Shown here piece after piece: positions 21,125-33,600 of a stretch of 64,000 nucleotides of DNA. The DNA comes from Paralichthys olivaceus (lineage: Eukaryota > Chordata > Actinopteri > Pleuronectiformes > Paralichthyidae). Numbering within the stretch: position 1 is the first letter of the stretch; each line of letters starts with the position of its first letter. The notes under the pieces were generated by a model, which was not told the origin of the DNA, did not search any database, and saw only the letters and a program-made list of their open reading frames with translations. A program made the translations under genes and the position numbers. Location: positions 12,509,001 through 12,573,000 of the forward strand of contig NC_091094.1 in assembly GCF_024713975.1 (NCBI RefSeq), written 5' to 3'.

Positions 21125-24093
21125 GACTTGTGTTTGAGAGTCCAGTAAACAAACACTTGGTGTTTGTGAGTGATAGGACATTGAAGAAGCAGGAACAATT
21201 GTGCATCTTTCATTAAGATAGATCTTTATGGGTTTTAACCCATGGGTTCAGGCACATGGTTGGTGCCATGGCTTCAGCTCTTGCTGTTCCCAGGATCTGA
21301 CCGAGAAAATGAGTTCTGTTCTGTTTCTTCATCAATATTCAGTACGATGAGCTTATTGCCAAAGATGGTGCATCTCGGGCTGAGCTCTGCGGCTTAATGT
21401 TCATATTTACAGGCTGTTTATGAACTCAGTGTCCTCGGCAGAATGTCCTAATATTTGCACTCGGTAGTCAACACAATCTAGGATTGCTGAGGGAAACGTA
21501 TTGAAAAGAAAAGCAGGAATTGAGAGCTACCGTTGCCCTCAGTCAGAATGCACGGCCCTTGAGCAAAGTTTATAGCCTTAAACTATCTCTGTGGAAATAT
21601 TAAGTGGCCACAAGACTGCTGTCTGATCAGCACAACTTGTCCTCTCTCTCATGTTCCTGTTCAGCCTTTATTGCAAATATAAATATGATTTTAAACATTT
21701 AAAAGAGATGAATACAACAGAGAGTAAGTATTTTTACTCTTCTGTACTTAGGCTTCATATAACATTATGTCATGGGGAGGAGACTGGAATTAAAGTGTGA
21801 TAAAAATCTTTGCAATGTGACATCTTTGAGGAAATCTCTTATCTTTATTTATAAAGACAAAAAACACTAAACAAAGCTTTTGAATCCTTCACTGATCCGC
21901 TTAGATTATTATTTGTTCCAAGATATCATTTGTAGTTGGTCCATGTGCAAAACACAGCAACAATCTTTTTTTGTCTTGGAGCTGAGTCCAAAAACGTCAC
22001 AAAAACGTTTGCGTCTCAAAGACTTATTTTTATTATTAAAAGCAAATTTGAAAATGCACAGAATTTCTGAGCCATAATGGTTTAATGCCTCTGCACCTGA
22101 TCAAGAGCCATTTTGGGCTCGAAACCTTTAAATCTAATGAAGTGAAGCACAAAACAGTAGTTTCTAATCCATCTTTATCTCATGGTAAATGATAGACTCT
22201 CATTGACGTTACTTCATACCCTCGGCCTAACATTAGCAACACGCTTCCAGAACAGCTGTGATCTCATGCCATGTGAGAAAGTGCTAACGTCTCAGCTGTT
22301 ACGAGCATTAATAATCACCAAGGAGCATTTGCCAATTGCTTAAAGCAGCAAACCTTTTGATTGTCTGCGGACAAGATCATTCTGCCAGGGCAGACTTGAA
22401 AACGCCTGCAGCCACGTTTACAGAGACAGCAGACATGTGTGTCGACACATATCGCTGCTGTGATGTAGAGAGGTGAGGTTTAGCAGCTGTAGCACCAACA
22501 GGTCATAACTGTTTAACTGCTCTGGCAAAGCTGCAGGTGACAGATGAATGTGTGAGATGGCAAACAGCATCCGTCTGTCAGTGTGGAGCAATGAAAACTG
22601 TCATGGCACAAGAGCTGCCATTGACTGTTTGGTTAGATTGTAACTTTGTTGATGTTTTCTTTCATTAGATAATCCTTGATCAAAATGTGACTCGAAATTT
22701 TAAGCATTTTTAATTAATTTTTTTATTCAGGCAAAGCTCTTGCACAGCAACTCCAGGACATCTTAGGTTTTTGTCGAAAAACATACGTACTTTATTTAAT
22801 GATAACTAAGGTATTAAATATGAAAGGAAAACTACATCAGGGTTGTTATCAGCACTAATATAACTACCACTAGATACAAATCTTTCTGTCTTTGATGTCT
22901 GGTCAGATTCTTAATACTGCTGACCTGCTCTTCATTGTGATGGTCCATCATTTTAATTCACATTTAACATTCGACTTTTGGTTTCTTGCACTAAATAAAA
23001 AAAGAGGTTTAAAATTTCTCAAAGCAACACATTTCACAGAGCGTTAAATAGAGCCTGGTTGATGATGGATTTTTGGGGCCAATGACAATGCTGATGTTAG
23101 GTTGTAATAAATACACACACACACACACGATGACACAACGATTTTCCTACGGTGAAGACGCCACCCCACAATTAGCTGTGATGCGTACTCTGCTGCATGT
23201 GATGCAGACAGTGCTCCTGGGAGTATTATTAACAATGGACTCAGAGCAGGCTCTGCTGGACAAACTATGTGACGACACCAGTTTTAGTAAATCATCTTTT
23301 TCAGCATCATGTTTTGTAAATTAAGTTTTCACATCAGCGCATATAAGTACATCATGTAAGTCGATATATCTGTGCCTGTCCTAGAAAAAAAAGAAGACAA
23401 TTAAGCAACTGTAGCCGCTGCCTTTAACATAGATCTACAGTTATGTAATTACTTCATCTGTGGAGGTGTGATACAGGAGGGTGTTATCACAACCACACTC
23501 CAAAGTACAAATGAAATCAACTAAGTTAATGTTGCTTTAGCAGAATAAAAACAGTAAATGTACCTTTAGTACAGAACAAGAATTCAGAGCATGTGTCTTT
23601 AAATTGCAACCAGTTGTATAATGCGAAGAAAAAGTCATATTCACTGGGCAGATATTTAAATCTTGTATTGATAAATCTTTCGTATTCATCATGATCCAGC
23701 TCACTGGTGCAATTTATTTCATGTATTATTACAAGGAAGTTGTGTTTTACCCCTGTCTGTTTGTTTCTTTGTGAACGAGATTATGCAAACTATTGTAATA
23801 TAACAGATTACTATGCAACTTGGTGGAAGGATATGGAAATGCGTCCACATCCCATCAACATATTGATTTCTCAGAGTATAATTCATGGATCTTAATGAAA
23901 AAAATTAGCCCCATGAAGGGCAGTGATATTTGGCTGTGTGTATTTGGGTGTATACGATTGTCATTCTTGTTTTCCTTGTTTTAAGTCTGTTCTAATAGGA
24001 AAACCTGAGACACGAGGACATGTTATTTAAAGGGCTCATGTCACTGACTGTGTGTTCACATTTTTTGTTGCAGTGTTACTGTGTAATGCAGAA

Positions 24094-27000
24094 ATGACCA
24101 CTGATCAGGATTTACTTATGGATGCCCCGTCAGCCACAGCCATATTTGCGGCGAAGGGCATTGATATAACACCCCACAAAGACCAAGGAGTCCTCAAGGT
24201 ATTTTATCCTTTTAAATTTTACATCCCACCATATGAAATGTTCATGATTCTTTTCTGTCTGTTTATTTTCTCTGTGAAAATGCTGGAACTTCGTCTTGTT
24301 TCGCAGGTTGTAAAACGTCCAGGTTTAGATGGACACCGACCGATGATTGGGGACCGAGTGACTGTACACTACACTGGAAAGCTGCTCACAGGGAAGAAGT
24401 TTGACTGCAGTCGAGATCGTAGAGAACCTTTTAGCTTCAATTTGGGAAAAGGTGACTTAATGCATGACTGTCAAACCTGATGATGTGTTAATGTTGTCTC
24501 TTAAAGGAATAACTGGATATTTTGGAAACATCCTTATTTTGAGACTTGACCCCACTCTCATGATTGTTAGTAAAAAAGGAAGTTACTGCAAGTAGGCATT
24601 TAATTTAGACTGGAAACAGTTGTTAAATGAACATCTGGTACTTTTAAGCCCTTTTCTAATGGGTTCATACAATACTGATTAAGCCTGTGATGTCTGTGGC
24701 ACTCTAGTTGCAATGCGTTTTATGTCAAATAGCATGTTTGCCAGACATAAAGAGGGGAGCAATGGATACAGAGTAGGCTACAGCAACTAGGAGTATATAG
24801 AAAATGGTATAAAAACCTATAATGCATCCAATCAAAGTCTCTGATGCTTCAGATAAAAAAGGATTTTGCGTTCAGCCTTACAATTTAAAAACAAAAGTGA
24901 TTCACTGGGAGGACAAACACAGAAAGGCAGGTACAGTATTTTGAGTACACTATAGATTTTTGCAGGTTTAAGTCATATTAAAACACCAAGTTGTGGTGGA
25001 AAAACTCAGTATACTTTGATGTTCAATTGTTGAAGCGGCATTTATGTTGCATCTTTGTTTTTTGGAAAGTTATGGACACAAGCCTCTTCATCTTGTCTCC
25101 ATACTTTATGTTGGCTTCAGCTTCATAACAGAATCTAAACCTGCCACCAGAAAGAAAAAAATATGACTATCCCTTAAATACATTTCTGTATTTCCCTCCT
25201 TGACGAAAATTCATCCGGTCAACTTCAAACTTGGCCAGTGTGTTGTTGAGGACCCAATGTTGACTGAGTTACCAGGTCCTTTATTGCTCTTATCATTCTT
25301 ATGTTTCTCACAGGACAAGTCCTAAAGGCGTGGGACATCAGTGTGCTGTCTATGAGGGAAGGAGAGCTGTGCACGTTACTGTGTAAACCAGAATACACTT
25401 ATGGATCTGCTGGAAGTCCCAACAAAATTCCTCCCAACTCCCTCGTAGTGTTTGAGGTAGGTGTGCCATCACAGTGCTGACACTTTGTGCCAGAAATCTG
25501 TGCGTCAGCGTTTGCAGAAAGGGTTTTGTGTTTGTTTGGAGTTTAACTGTGATACAATTTGTGTTTTCTCATTGATCAACGATCTGCTTCCGCTTCACAA
25601 GTTAAAGCATGTTAAGCATGTGATCATTTCTCATGTCCTGTTAACTTTTAACAGAGGTATTGGATGTAACAATTACTAATTAACTATTTTCAAGCAGTAT
25701 ATAGATATAATCTGAGAAATGTTTTACAAGCCTTGTAATGTAGTTGTTAGAGTTTTCATTAAGTGGTTATTTTATAACTTTATAAGTAGAGATGAATGTA
25801 TAACATATAATTAATGACAATACAGTACAATTGTTGGTTAATAACACAATACAAGAGTGCCTGGTTTATCGATATTGTATCTTAATCATTATTTCTTTTT
25901 TATGACTTATCTGATGACTCCTACTTATTTGTTTTCCTCCTCTCACACCTTCACACTGTAACACCATCAACCAGCGCTGTCCTTTTGTGTTCTGCTTCGG
26001 ATCAGTCAATAATGATTCAAATGCTTTTTTACAACAAAAACAGATGGAGCTGCTCAAGTTCGAAGGAGAGACGCTCACAGATGATGGCGGCATCGTTAGA
26101 AGAATAAAGGTCAAAGGGGAGGGATACACAAATCCCAATGACGGAGCAACTGTAGAAGGTAACAGCATTCTTTGCTTCAAAGGACAGATGTTGATATTGT
26201 GCCAGTTTTGCCAAATAAGACCAGCACATTAAACGGTTACATCAGAGGTGAAACTGTGTCGTGTGTCCCACAGTGCACCTGGAGGGGAGCTGTGATGGTC
26301 GACTGTTTGACTGCAGGGACGTCACCTTTGTTGTCGGTGAGGCTGAAGATAAAGGCATCCCTCTGGGAGTCGACCGAGCCATGGACAAGATGCAGAGAGG
26401 AGAGTGCTGTGTGCTTTACTTAAAACCAAAGTAAGTTGATTAAAAGAAATCGCGAAATGTGATCCCTTTGCTCTCTCATCGCACTTAAAGTGAGCCAGGT
26501 ACAGTAGGAAGATTTCTGAGCCAGTAGACGTATTGATGGTGTTTTTAACATGTGACGGACGTGAAACTGGAAGAATACAAAAATGTCAGTGTGGTGAGTA
26601 CACCTAGAAGAAGCAGAGGAAGATGTCCACTTGAAGAGATGATGAAATCAGAGAGCTTTTGGTGATAAGGGCGGACTCCGATGTGGATGAGTTGTAAGGA
26701 AAAATACTGCTTTCCACAGCCTCCCGCATGATCTCCCCAGACGCCACAACTTGTCTGAACGCTCTGGATATTTTCCTGTTGTTGTGAACACGTCTGAATC
26801 GGACCGCTGCCTGCTGTGTTCTTTATATGTTAAAGAAAAAATCTGGAGAATGTCTGTACTTGAATTATCAAGAGTGAAAGTACTTTAAACGAATAGAAAC
26901 ACCCTGTGTAATTGTTACTCAATATACAGTATATTATTATATATTTCAGTATTAGATTGGTAATATTGAGCAATGGGTGGATAGACATTTGGCAGTTGTG

Positions 27001-30000
27001 AATGATCTAAGCACTTGGAAAAACACAAACACGTAAAACAAATCTTTGGTTGTTTTCCCAGACCGCATCTTATTTTTTCTCTAATTAAAAAAACATTCAA
27101 CTGAAATAACAAGGAGAGGAATTCAAATCCTAAGAAACTACAACGAGAAAAATAGTAGTGTCAAAACCACATCATTATTCCCTTAACCCCACCCACACCA
27201 AACCTCCCCTTCATGCCCTCAGGCCAAACAATACAAAGCAATGGTGATAAGTACCAGGAATTTAAAGCAGTTACAAACCATGCTGAGTGTTCATGCCAGC
27301 ACGTAGTCAATGTACACAGAGACACATCTGACGGAGGAAGACCATAATCTCTATTCATCTAATGGGACAAACGTCTTCCAGGACGAGTTCTGCAGTGTAA
27401 CTTTTATTTCTAAGAACTGACATACTCTTACTCTAATGTATCTTCTTGATTTCATACTATCAATGAATGGTACTTTTTGTCTTTTGCCTTAAAGATGGCC
27501 AGTGATTGTTTTCAGTCTCTTAGGTTGCACATGTTACAACTACATACTAGCTCTGCTCTGTATTAAAACCCATATGGTACAGATTCATCATGAATATATT
27601 TAAAAGTGTGTGTGTGTGTGCGTGCGCTTAAACCAACTGTTCTATTGTGTGATGAACCTCTTTCCAAGAACCTCTCCATTAAAGTGTGCGATGGTTCAAA
27701 TTGATTTAATCTTTGTATGCAGTTTGACTGTTCCATATGTCGATCTGAAGTTTTAGGAAAACAATGTATGCTTGTTTCTAAATGTTCCTGTGTTTGTCGG
27801 TCTTGCTTCACAGGTATGGATTTGGAAGCGAAGGTAAATCAGAGTACAAAGTTGGACCAGACAAAGATATTGTTTACGAAGTTTCCCTCAAAGACTTTCA
27901 AAGGGTGAGTTCTCTTCCTACTCTTCATGGTTTGATTCATATATTATATACCATATATAATATTCAACATGTGTGTTATTTAGGGTAAACCTACCTCACA
28001 CAAAAAACTGTGTCACTCACTTTGTGTGATTCTAACTTTGTTTCCTCAAGGCTAAAGAATCCTGGGAAATGGATTTGATTGAAAAGCTGGATTTGTCTTC
28101 TGGAGTAAAGCATAAAGGGAATCAGTATTTTAAGGTACGTTTCCCACATGGATCATTTATTAGCTGTGCCGTGTTTTTGTTGCTGTTTGTCTCTCAGGAT
28201 TATGTCAAAACTACAGAACACATTTATTGAATCTTGGTAGAAGCCAAGAAAAAACCCCATTACATTTTGGCAGGAATCTGGACAAAGGGGCAAATATTTC
28301 TAATTTACTTTAACATTGTGAGATAGGATTTCAGGACTGATATTTATGATTTTGTGTAGTTTGGTGTGGATCCAAATAGAATCAGGATCTAGTGAATTTA
28401 AACATGGTTTCATAAGGGGACTGAGTCACTCTACTCTTCACAAAATGATTTTTCTCCTTGTTTACACTTTTCTAAGCTTCTGTTATCGTCCTCTATTAGG
28501 CTGGGAGGTACTTCCAGGCAGTCATCCAGTACCAGCGCATTGTTACCTGGCTGGAGATGGAGTGTGGTACTGGGATGGATCAGCAGAAGAAGATAAAAGA
28601 GGTTATTGTGACGGCCCACCTTAATTTAGCATTGTGTTTCCTGCGGATAAAGGAGTTCTCAGTAGTAGTGGAGAACTGCAACAAGGTGAGAGCAGCATGC
28701 GCCCTAATGATTGTCCACACAATGAAACCCTTCAGTTTCTTAAAAGTGTCTCTTCCCAGCTGCTCGTCTGCAGGTTTCCATAACCATCCCTGTGGGTGCT
28801 CTTGTGTTTGTGTTCATAAGGTGATTGAGATTGAAGAGCACAACGAGAAAGCTCTGTATCGTCGTGGGGAGGCACGTCTCCACCGCAATGAGTTCACCCA
28901 CGCTTTGGCAGACTTTCAGCTGGTGCTTCAAGTCAACCCCTCGAATCGAGCAGCTCGTGCTCAAATTTCCATCTGTCAGAGCAAGATCAAGGAACATCAC
29001 GAACAGGACAAGAAGACCTACGCTAACATGTTCCAGAAATTTGCTGAGCGGGACGCCAAGGTCTGTAAAGTCCCTTTTCTGTGTTTTGTTTTTTTTCTCT
29101 AAGTGAATTACAAATATTAACATTTATTTATTTTTTCAAGAAATAATTTTTTCTATCATACCAAAGTCATGCACACAGGACTGATGTAGTCACTTATTTC
29201 TGGCCTTTTTAGAAAGTGCTTCTGTTTTATTTCCCACCAGAACAGTTCTTATACTGTTTTATAATTTATTCGAATGAATCACTTTCTACAAATATCATGA
29301 TCAAGGCCCATTGCATTATTTATCAGAATTAGAGTAAAACCATTTATGATGGTGGCCCTGAAGTGCAAATCACAGCAACAAAACATAACAACAACACAAC
29401 TATTGTCTCTTCTGATTCGTTGTAGTGTTTTGTGATTTGTTGTTGTGTTTTTCCAGCTGGTTAAATGATGGTTTTTACATCTCTCAGTTAGATTTTGTGT
29501 ATCATTGGGCTTTCTCTAGTAATACACTTCTGACCTCTAGTGGTGATTGACTTTGGTACTTGTGCCTGTCTGTTAAAAACGAAATTAAGAGTGAAAAGCC
29601 AACAACACATTTTACTAAAACTACTTACGGGTATGAACAACCTATCATATGTATATATTTCAGTTTTTTTAATTGATTTGACTGATGTCACACACTAATC
29701 GATCAATATGTTAAAGCTCCAGTGTGTAAGATTTAGGTGAAAGGGATCTATTGGCAGAAATTTAATGTAGAATAATCTTCATGATGTTTTCACTAGTTTG
29801 TTTCATCTAAATTGTATGAATTTGTAGTTTTCTACAGAAAAGACTCTTTATATTAAATACTTTATATTTACATGGAGGGGACCCTCTCTACGGAGGCCAC
29901 CATGTTTTTTACATCAGTCCAGACTGAACAAACTAAACACCTTTTGAGTTTTTACGACAACTGAAGCTGCCACAGGTTCTTTTTCATGTTTGAATGGAGA

Positions 30001-30273
30001 GGGTGAGGTGAGGGGTGTTCAGCTGCAACATGCAACTTCAACACTAGACATCACAAAATTCTACACACTGAACCTTTAAGTGTATTCTCGTGAAGTTTCA
30101 TGGGACGTGTGGGAGTCTTGGTTTCAGGAATGCTCATTACAATTTGTCTGAAACACTTGTCTTTAATACAGACCGGGAAACCGAAGAGGAGGCGGGATGA
30201 GAGCACGAGGAGCAGCATGAACGGAGAAGTGGGAATCAAACGACGGCGGAGTAGTCAGGACTGCCCGTCGTAG
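24094..30273 (+). CDS. fkbp5: Peptidyl-prolyl isomerase FKBP5 (FKBP51), steroid-receptor co-chaperone
   Basis: FKBP51 binds HSP90 through its TPR domain and modulates glucocorticoid receptor activity. Coding exons: 24094-24198, 24307-24451, 25314-25456, 26044-26158, 26274-26430, 27814-27904, 28051-28134, 28500-28685, 28821-29060 and 30172-30273. These give 1,368 nt and 455 residues (human 457), with all phases consistent. FK1 (about 31-140) keeps the pocket residues Tyr57, Phe67, Asp68, Phe77, Gln85, Val86, Trp90, Tyr113 and Phe130, with Leu at 87. FK2 spans about 145-252 and carries [15 protein letters not shown], which favours FKBP5 over FKBP4. The TPR domain spans about 268-400. Residue 119 is Pro rather than the mammalian FKBP51 Leu. 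The tail from residue 423 is short and basic (KPKRRR and KRRR). The ATG was chosen because the acceptor TTGTTGCAG ends at 24073, which excludes the upstream ATG at 24052. Confidence 0.96.
29711..30079 (+). mobile_element. TTAA-flanked MITE-like element, copy A (fkbp5 last intron)
   Basis: About 369 bp. It starts TTAA-AGCTCCAGTGTGTAAG and ends CTACACACTGAACCT-TTAA, so the ends are inverted repeats of about 20 bp inside TTAA. It has no coding capacity. The same sequence occurs at 49846-50219 (inverted) and 52899-53243. Its right end is 92 bp before the last coding exon of fkbp5. Confidence 0.85.
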
Positions 30274-30529
30274 GAGTGACACTTGAAAGGGGGAAAAAGA
30301 AAGACAAGCCTCCTTTTGCTTTCCAAGCGCAGGCACCAGAGGCAAGGACAAGTCATATAAAAGCCTCTAATCCAAACCATTTTATCCCAAAATCCAGCGT
30401 CACCATTCCTGCATATATAACAGAGTGCAAGCAGGAACATTTCCAAGCCAAACAGTGTCTCTCCTGTCACATGGACTCTGCTACTGCCAGGACGCTCCTC
30501 CCTGTGGATTTAGTACAACAGAATCATTG

Positions 30530-30535
30530 AATAAA
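30530..30535 (+). terminator. First polyadenylation signal after fkbp5 (AATAAA)
   Basis: AATAAA lies 257 bp past the stop codon, and another occurs near 31395. Either could end the transcript, and the 3' UTR may be longer, as in other vertebrates. Confidence 0.5.
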
Positions 30536-30699
30536 GATTTGGTGAACTCTTCTAGCCCGTTTAAGATACATAAGGTTTCTCCAAAAAGACAGAGGAGTTC
30601 CACTTCCCTTGTCATTGGGCTGTGTAGAGCTGAGACGTGCCTCCACAGTGTTTCTAATTCCAAAACTGCACTGTCAGACTTATATTTGCTATTAAGCCT

Positions 30700-33600
30700 T
30701 TTCCTGGGCAGCTGCATGCATTTGTCACAAGATGTTTGGGATTCAGACTTGAAACTTTGCAATTTTTTTTTTTTTATGTGCACTATGTACTTTGGATATA
30801 AGGTGTTAAGACATCCTGATAGCTCACTGATGTTTTAAAGGAAAACACAATCAATTCTAAGATGTAAGAAAAGTAAATGACCCTCAATATTTTGCTTTGA
30901 CATTCAAACAAGCCTGAAATCATTAAATGATGGGAAATCCAGAAATAAGATAAATCAAGAATTTACAAACAGTGAAATCTCCTTCACACAATAACTGAAA
31001 AGTTCCTCCTCATGTTTCCAATCAGCAAACAACAGAAGCAGAGAGGAGAAACTGAAAAAGCACAAACTACAAATACTAATTCATAACACAATACAAATCT
31101 ACAACGTGCATATTTACTGTGTTTAGTAAGCGACTACCTATAAAGGCAAAATAGTTTTTGAATGCCTATAACAGAACTGCTTTGATAGAAAGATTATTTC
31201 CAGAAACACAATTCGAATTTATCCATTTGTTTTTGGGGCAAGGACGAGGCATCGTTTTTGGTTTGAGTTAGACCATGGATGTGCATGTACTTAAGTCAAT
31301 TATTCATGAATACATGCATGATGGGCCATTATTGATTTGTTGTAATGTTATATTTTGTCTTTAAAACACCGAAGGCAATATAAACAGTTTTCAAATAAAA
31401 GACCCGTCTGGTATTAACAGCAGATTATAGACATCTATGGGCATGATAACAGAGAAGCAAATCATAATCTCTATGGACTGATTTAAACCGGAGGCAGCTT
31501 TAACACCGTTTCATGAAACTGTCACTGTTAGTGATCAGTGACTCAAAGGTTTCTTCTTCTGTTGCACTCATCCTGCGCTGATCTATCGACTAACTGCACA
31601 GCAATGATTGTCAGCTCACACACACACTTTTAATCACACAAGTGAACGCATGCTGCATCACCTCTACTGTCAGAAAATGTATCATCAGATTCAAACTTAC
31701 CTCAGAGAGAAGGCATTTGATCATAATATCAGCCCCGGCAGACGGGAGACGGACACACAAACCACAACTGAGCTTTAAAATCCTTAGAACCACAGTTTTC
31801 TTTCAGTCTTTCATGATTTTCTTTCAACTCTGGTAACGTGATCAACTCCATAATTTTACATTGGTGCTGTTCTTTTGTTTTTTTTTTGCCTCAGTCCCAG
31901 AAAAGGTGTCTCTTGATTTCACTGCATCTATTTTGTGTTTTTCATTTTTTTAATGTGTGAATGTCAGTGGATAGTGGACAGTGATGCACTTTGGTGACTG
32001 TAAAACCAACACTTATCTTTCATGAAAATGTCTGGATCAAATCCAGACAAAAATCTCAAGATGTTTTATAATGATCGGTTGGTTCAGAATGAAAACCTTA
32101 GCTGTCTTAAATATTTTTTGTAAAATGTTAACCGTGTGTATGTGTGTGTGTTTAATATATATTGTTGTATGTTGGCAAGGTTTTTAAACAGCTTGTTGCT
32201 AAATGTTTTCAAGTACTGCTGGCTCTGAACATTCAACCATTTTGTACAGTGGAAATGAGCATGAAGTACTTTTTTCCTTAGGCGATTACATAGAATATTT
32301 ATCCCCCTCTGTCGACTGCAGATAGATTTACAGGCCTCTTACTGCTAATTTCATCACTTTGTAAATTTCAGGAATATTTTTGGGGAGCTTTGACAACAAA
32401 AAGCAGGATAACATGCAGGGTTAAACTGCAGCCTGACTGATGTGAGCTTGGTTTTATTAGAAAGTGAAGTGTTACTGTTTGTCATATCAAATGTTTTAAA
32501 TATATTCAAAAGATCATTGCCCTGTACAGCAAAGTGTGATCATTGTTTTAAACCAGCATATATGCAAAAGAAATATTTTCAGACAAAAAAACACAAGGTA
32601 CCTTTGTTCATGTCTTCTTTATATAGTTTTATTTTTTTTGCACTTTGAAAGCATTAAAGAGTTGCAAGAGTTGCATTTAAAGAAATATGTAATTATTCAA
32701 GTTACAGGCCACTATTTTACAGTAAAATATCTTTACATCTGACATTGCTTTTGCCATTATAACCATATTGTCATAAAAAAAATTTAATTTGGAAAAACAT
32801 GGAGAAGTTTTTCAATGTTTAAAAAACCAAGACTGGAAATTTCAAATTTAGTATGAGTTGACGTGTAGACTAACAGAACTGCTTTCTTATAACTCCAGCA
32901 TTTTACAACATCTATCCAATATATAATGGCCATTTTCTTAATTGCTTGAGTTTACATCTCTTTCCTGAAATATCACATTTATTGGTCTAAATACGTTTGT
33001 ATTTTAACACCTAGAAATTAGAGTTGTATTCTTTCATCACTGTATTTTAATGGCACACGTATTCCGACTTAAATACAACTTTTGACTTTGCGGATCTTAA
33101 ACATTGACAGTGTTCACATTCATCCTCTCTTGTGACGTATACAAGCCAATCTAAGATGCAGATGCATGAAGTTTATTACAGTTTTTAAACCTGCAATAAC
33201 ATGCTCTTAGCCACCTGGGGGCAGCTGAAACAAGGTGTGAGCACACCAGTGACATTACATCACCTTTTAAGTTGGATAGTGGTTGAACAATATGTGGTTT
33301 ATGGCGAATACTGATGTTAATTATCAGTTATCAAGACAACCAATTAAAACAAACATATATTTGCAGTAAGAGAGAAATCTTGTCAAAATTTAGAATAATA
33401 TAAATCCAAACAAAAACCTACCACAGACAACTCATTTATGTTAATAGGGGATAAACTAAATAATTGTAACTGACAATAACACAACTCTAGTAAAAACTGA
33501 ATAATATAACCTTAAGGGGAGGATGTTCTGTGCAACTGAAGGGTGCTATTGTAGTTGATCAGAAAACGAGACAGTTGGAAACATCTATGTGTCGATGCAT

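Noticed and set aside
24052..24093. Upstream in-frame ATG for Fkbp5
   Set aside because: It lies before the TTGTTGCAG acceptor ending at 24073, and the downstream MTTD start matches the family.
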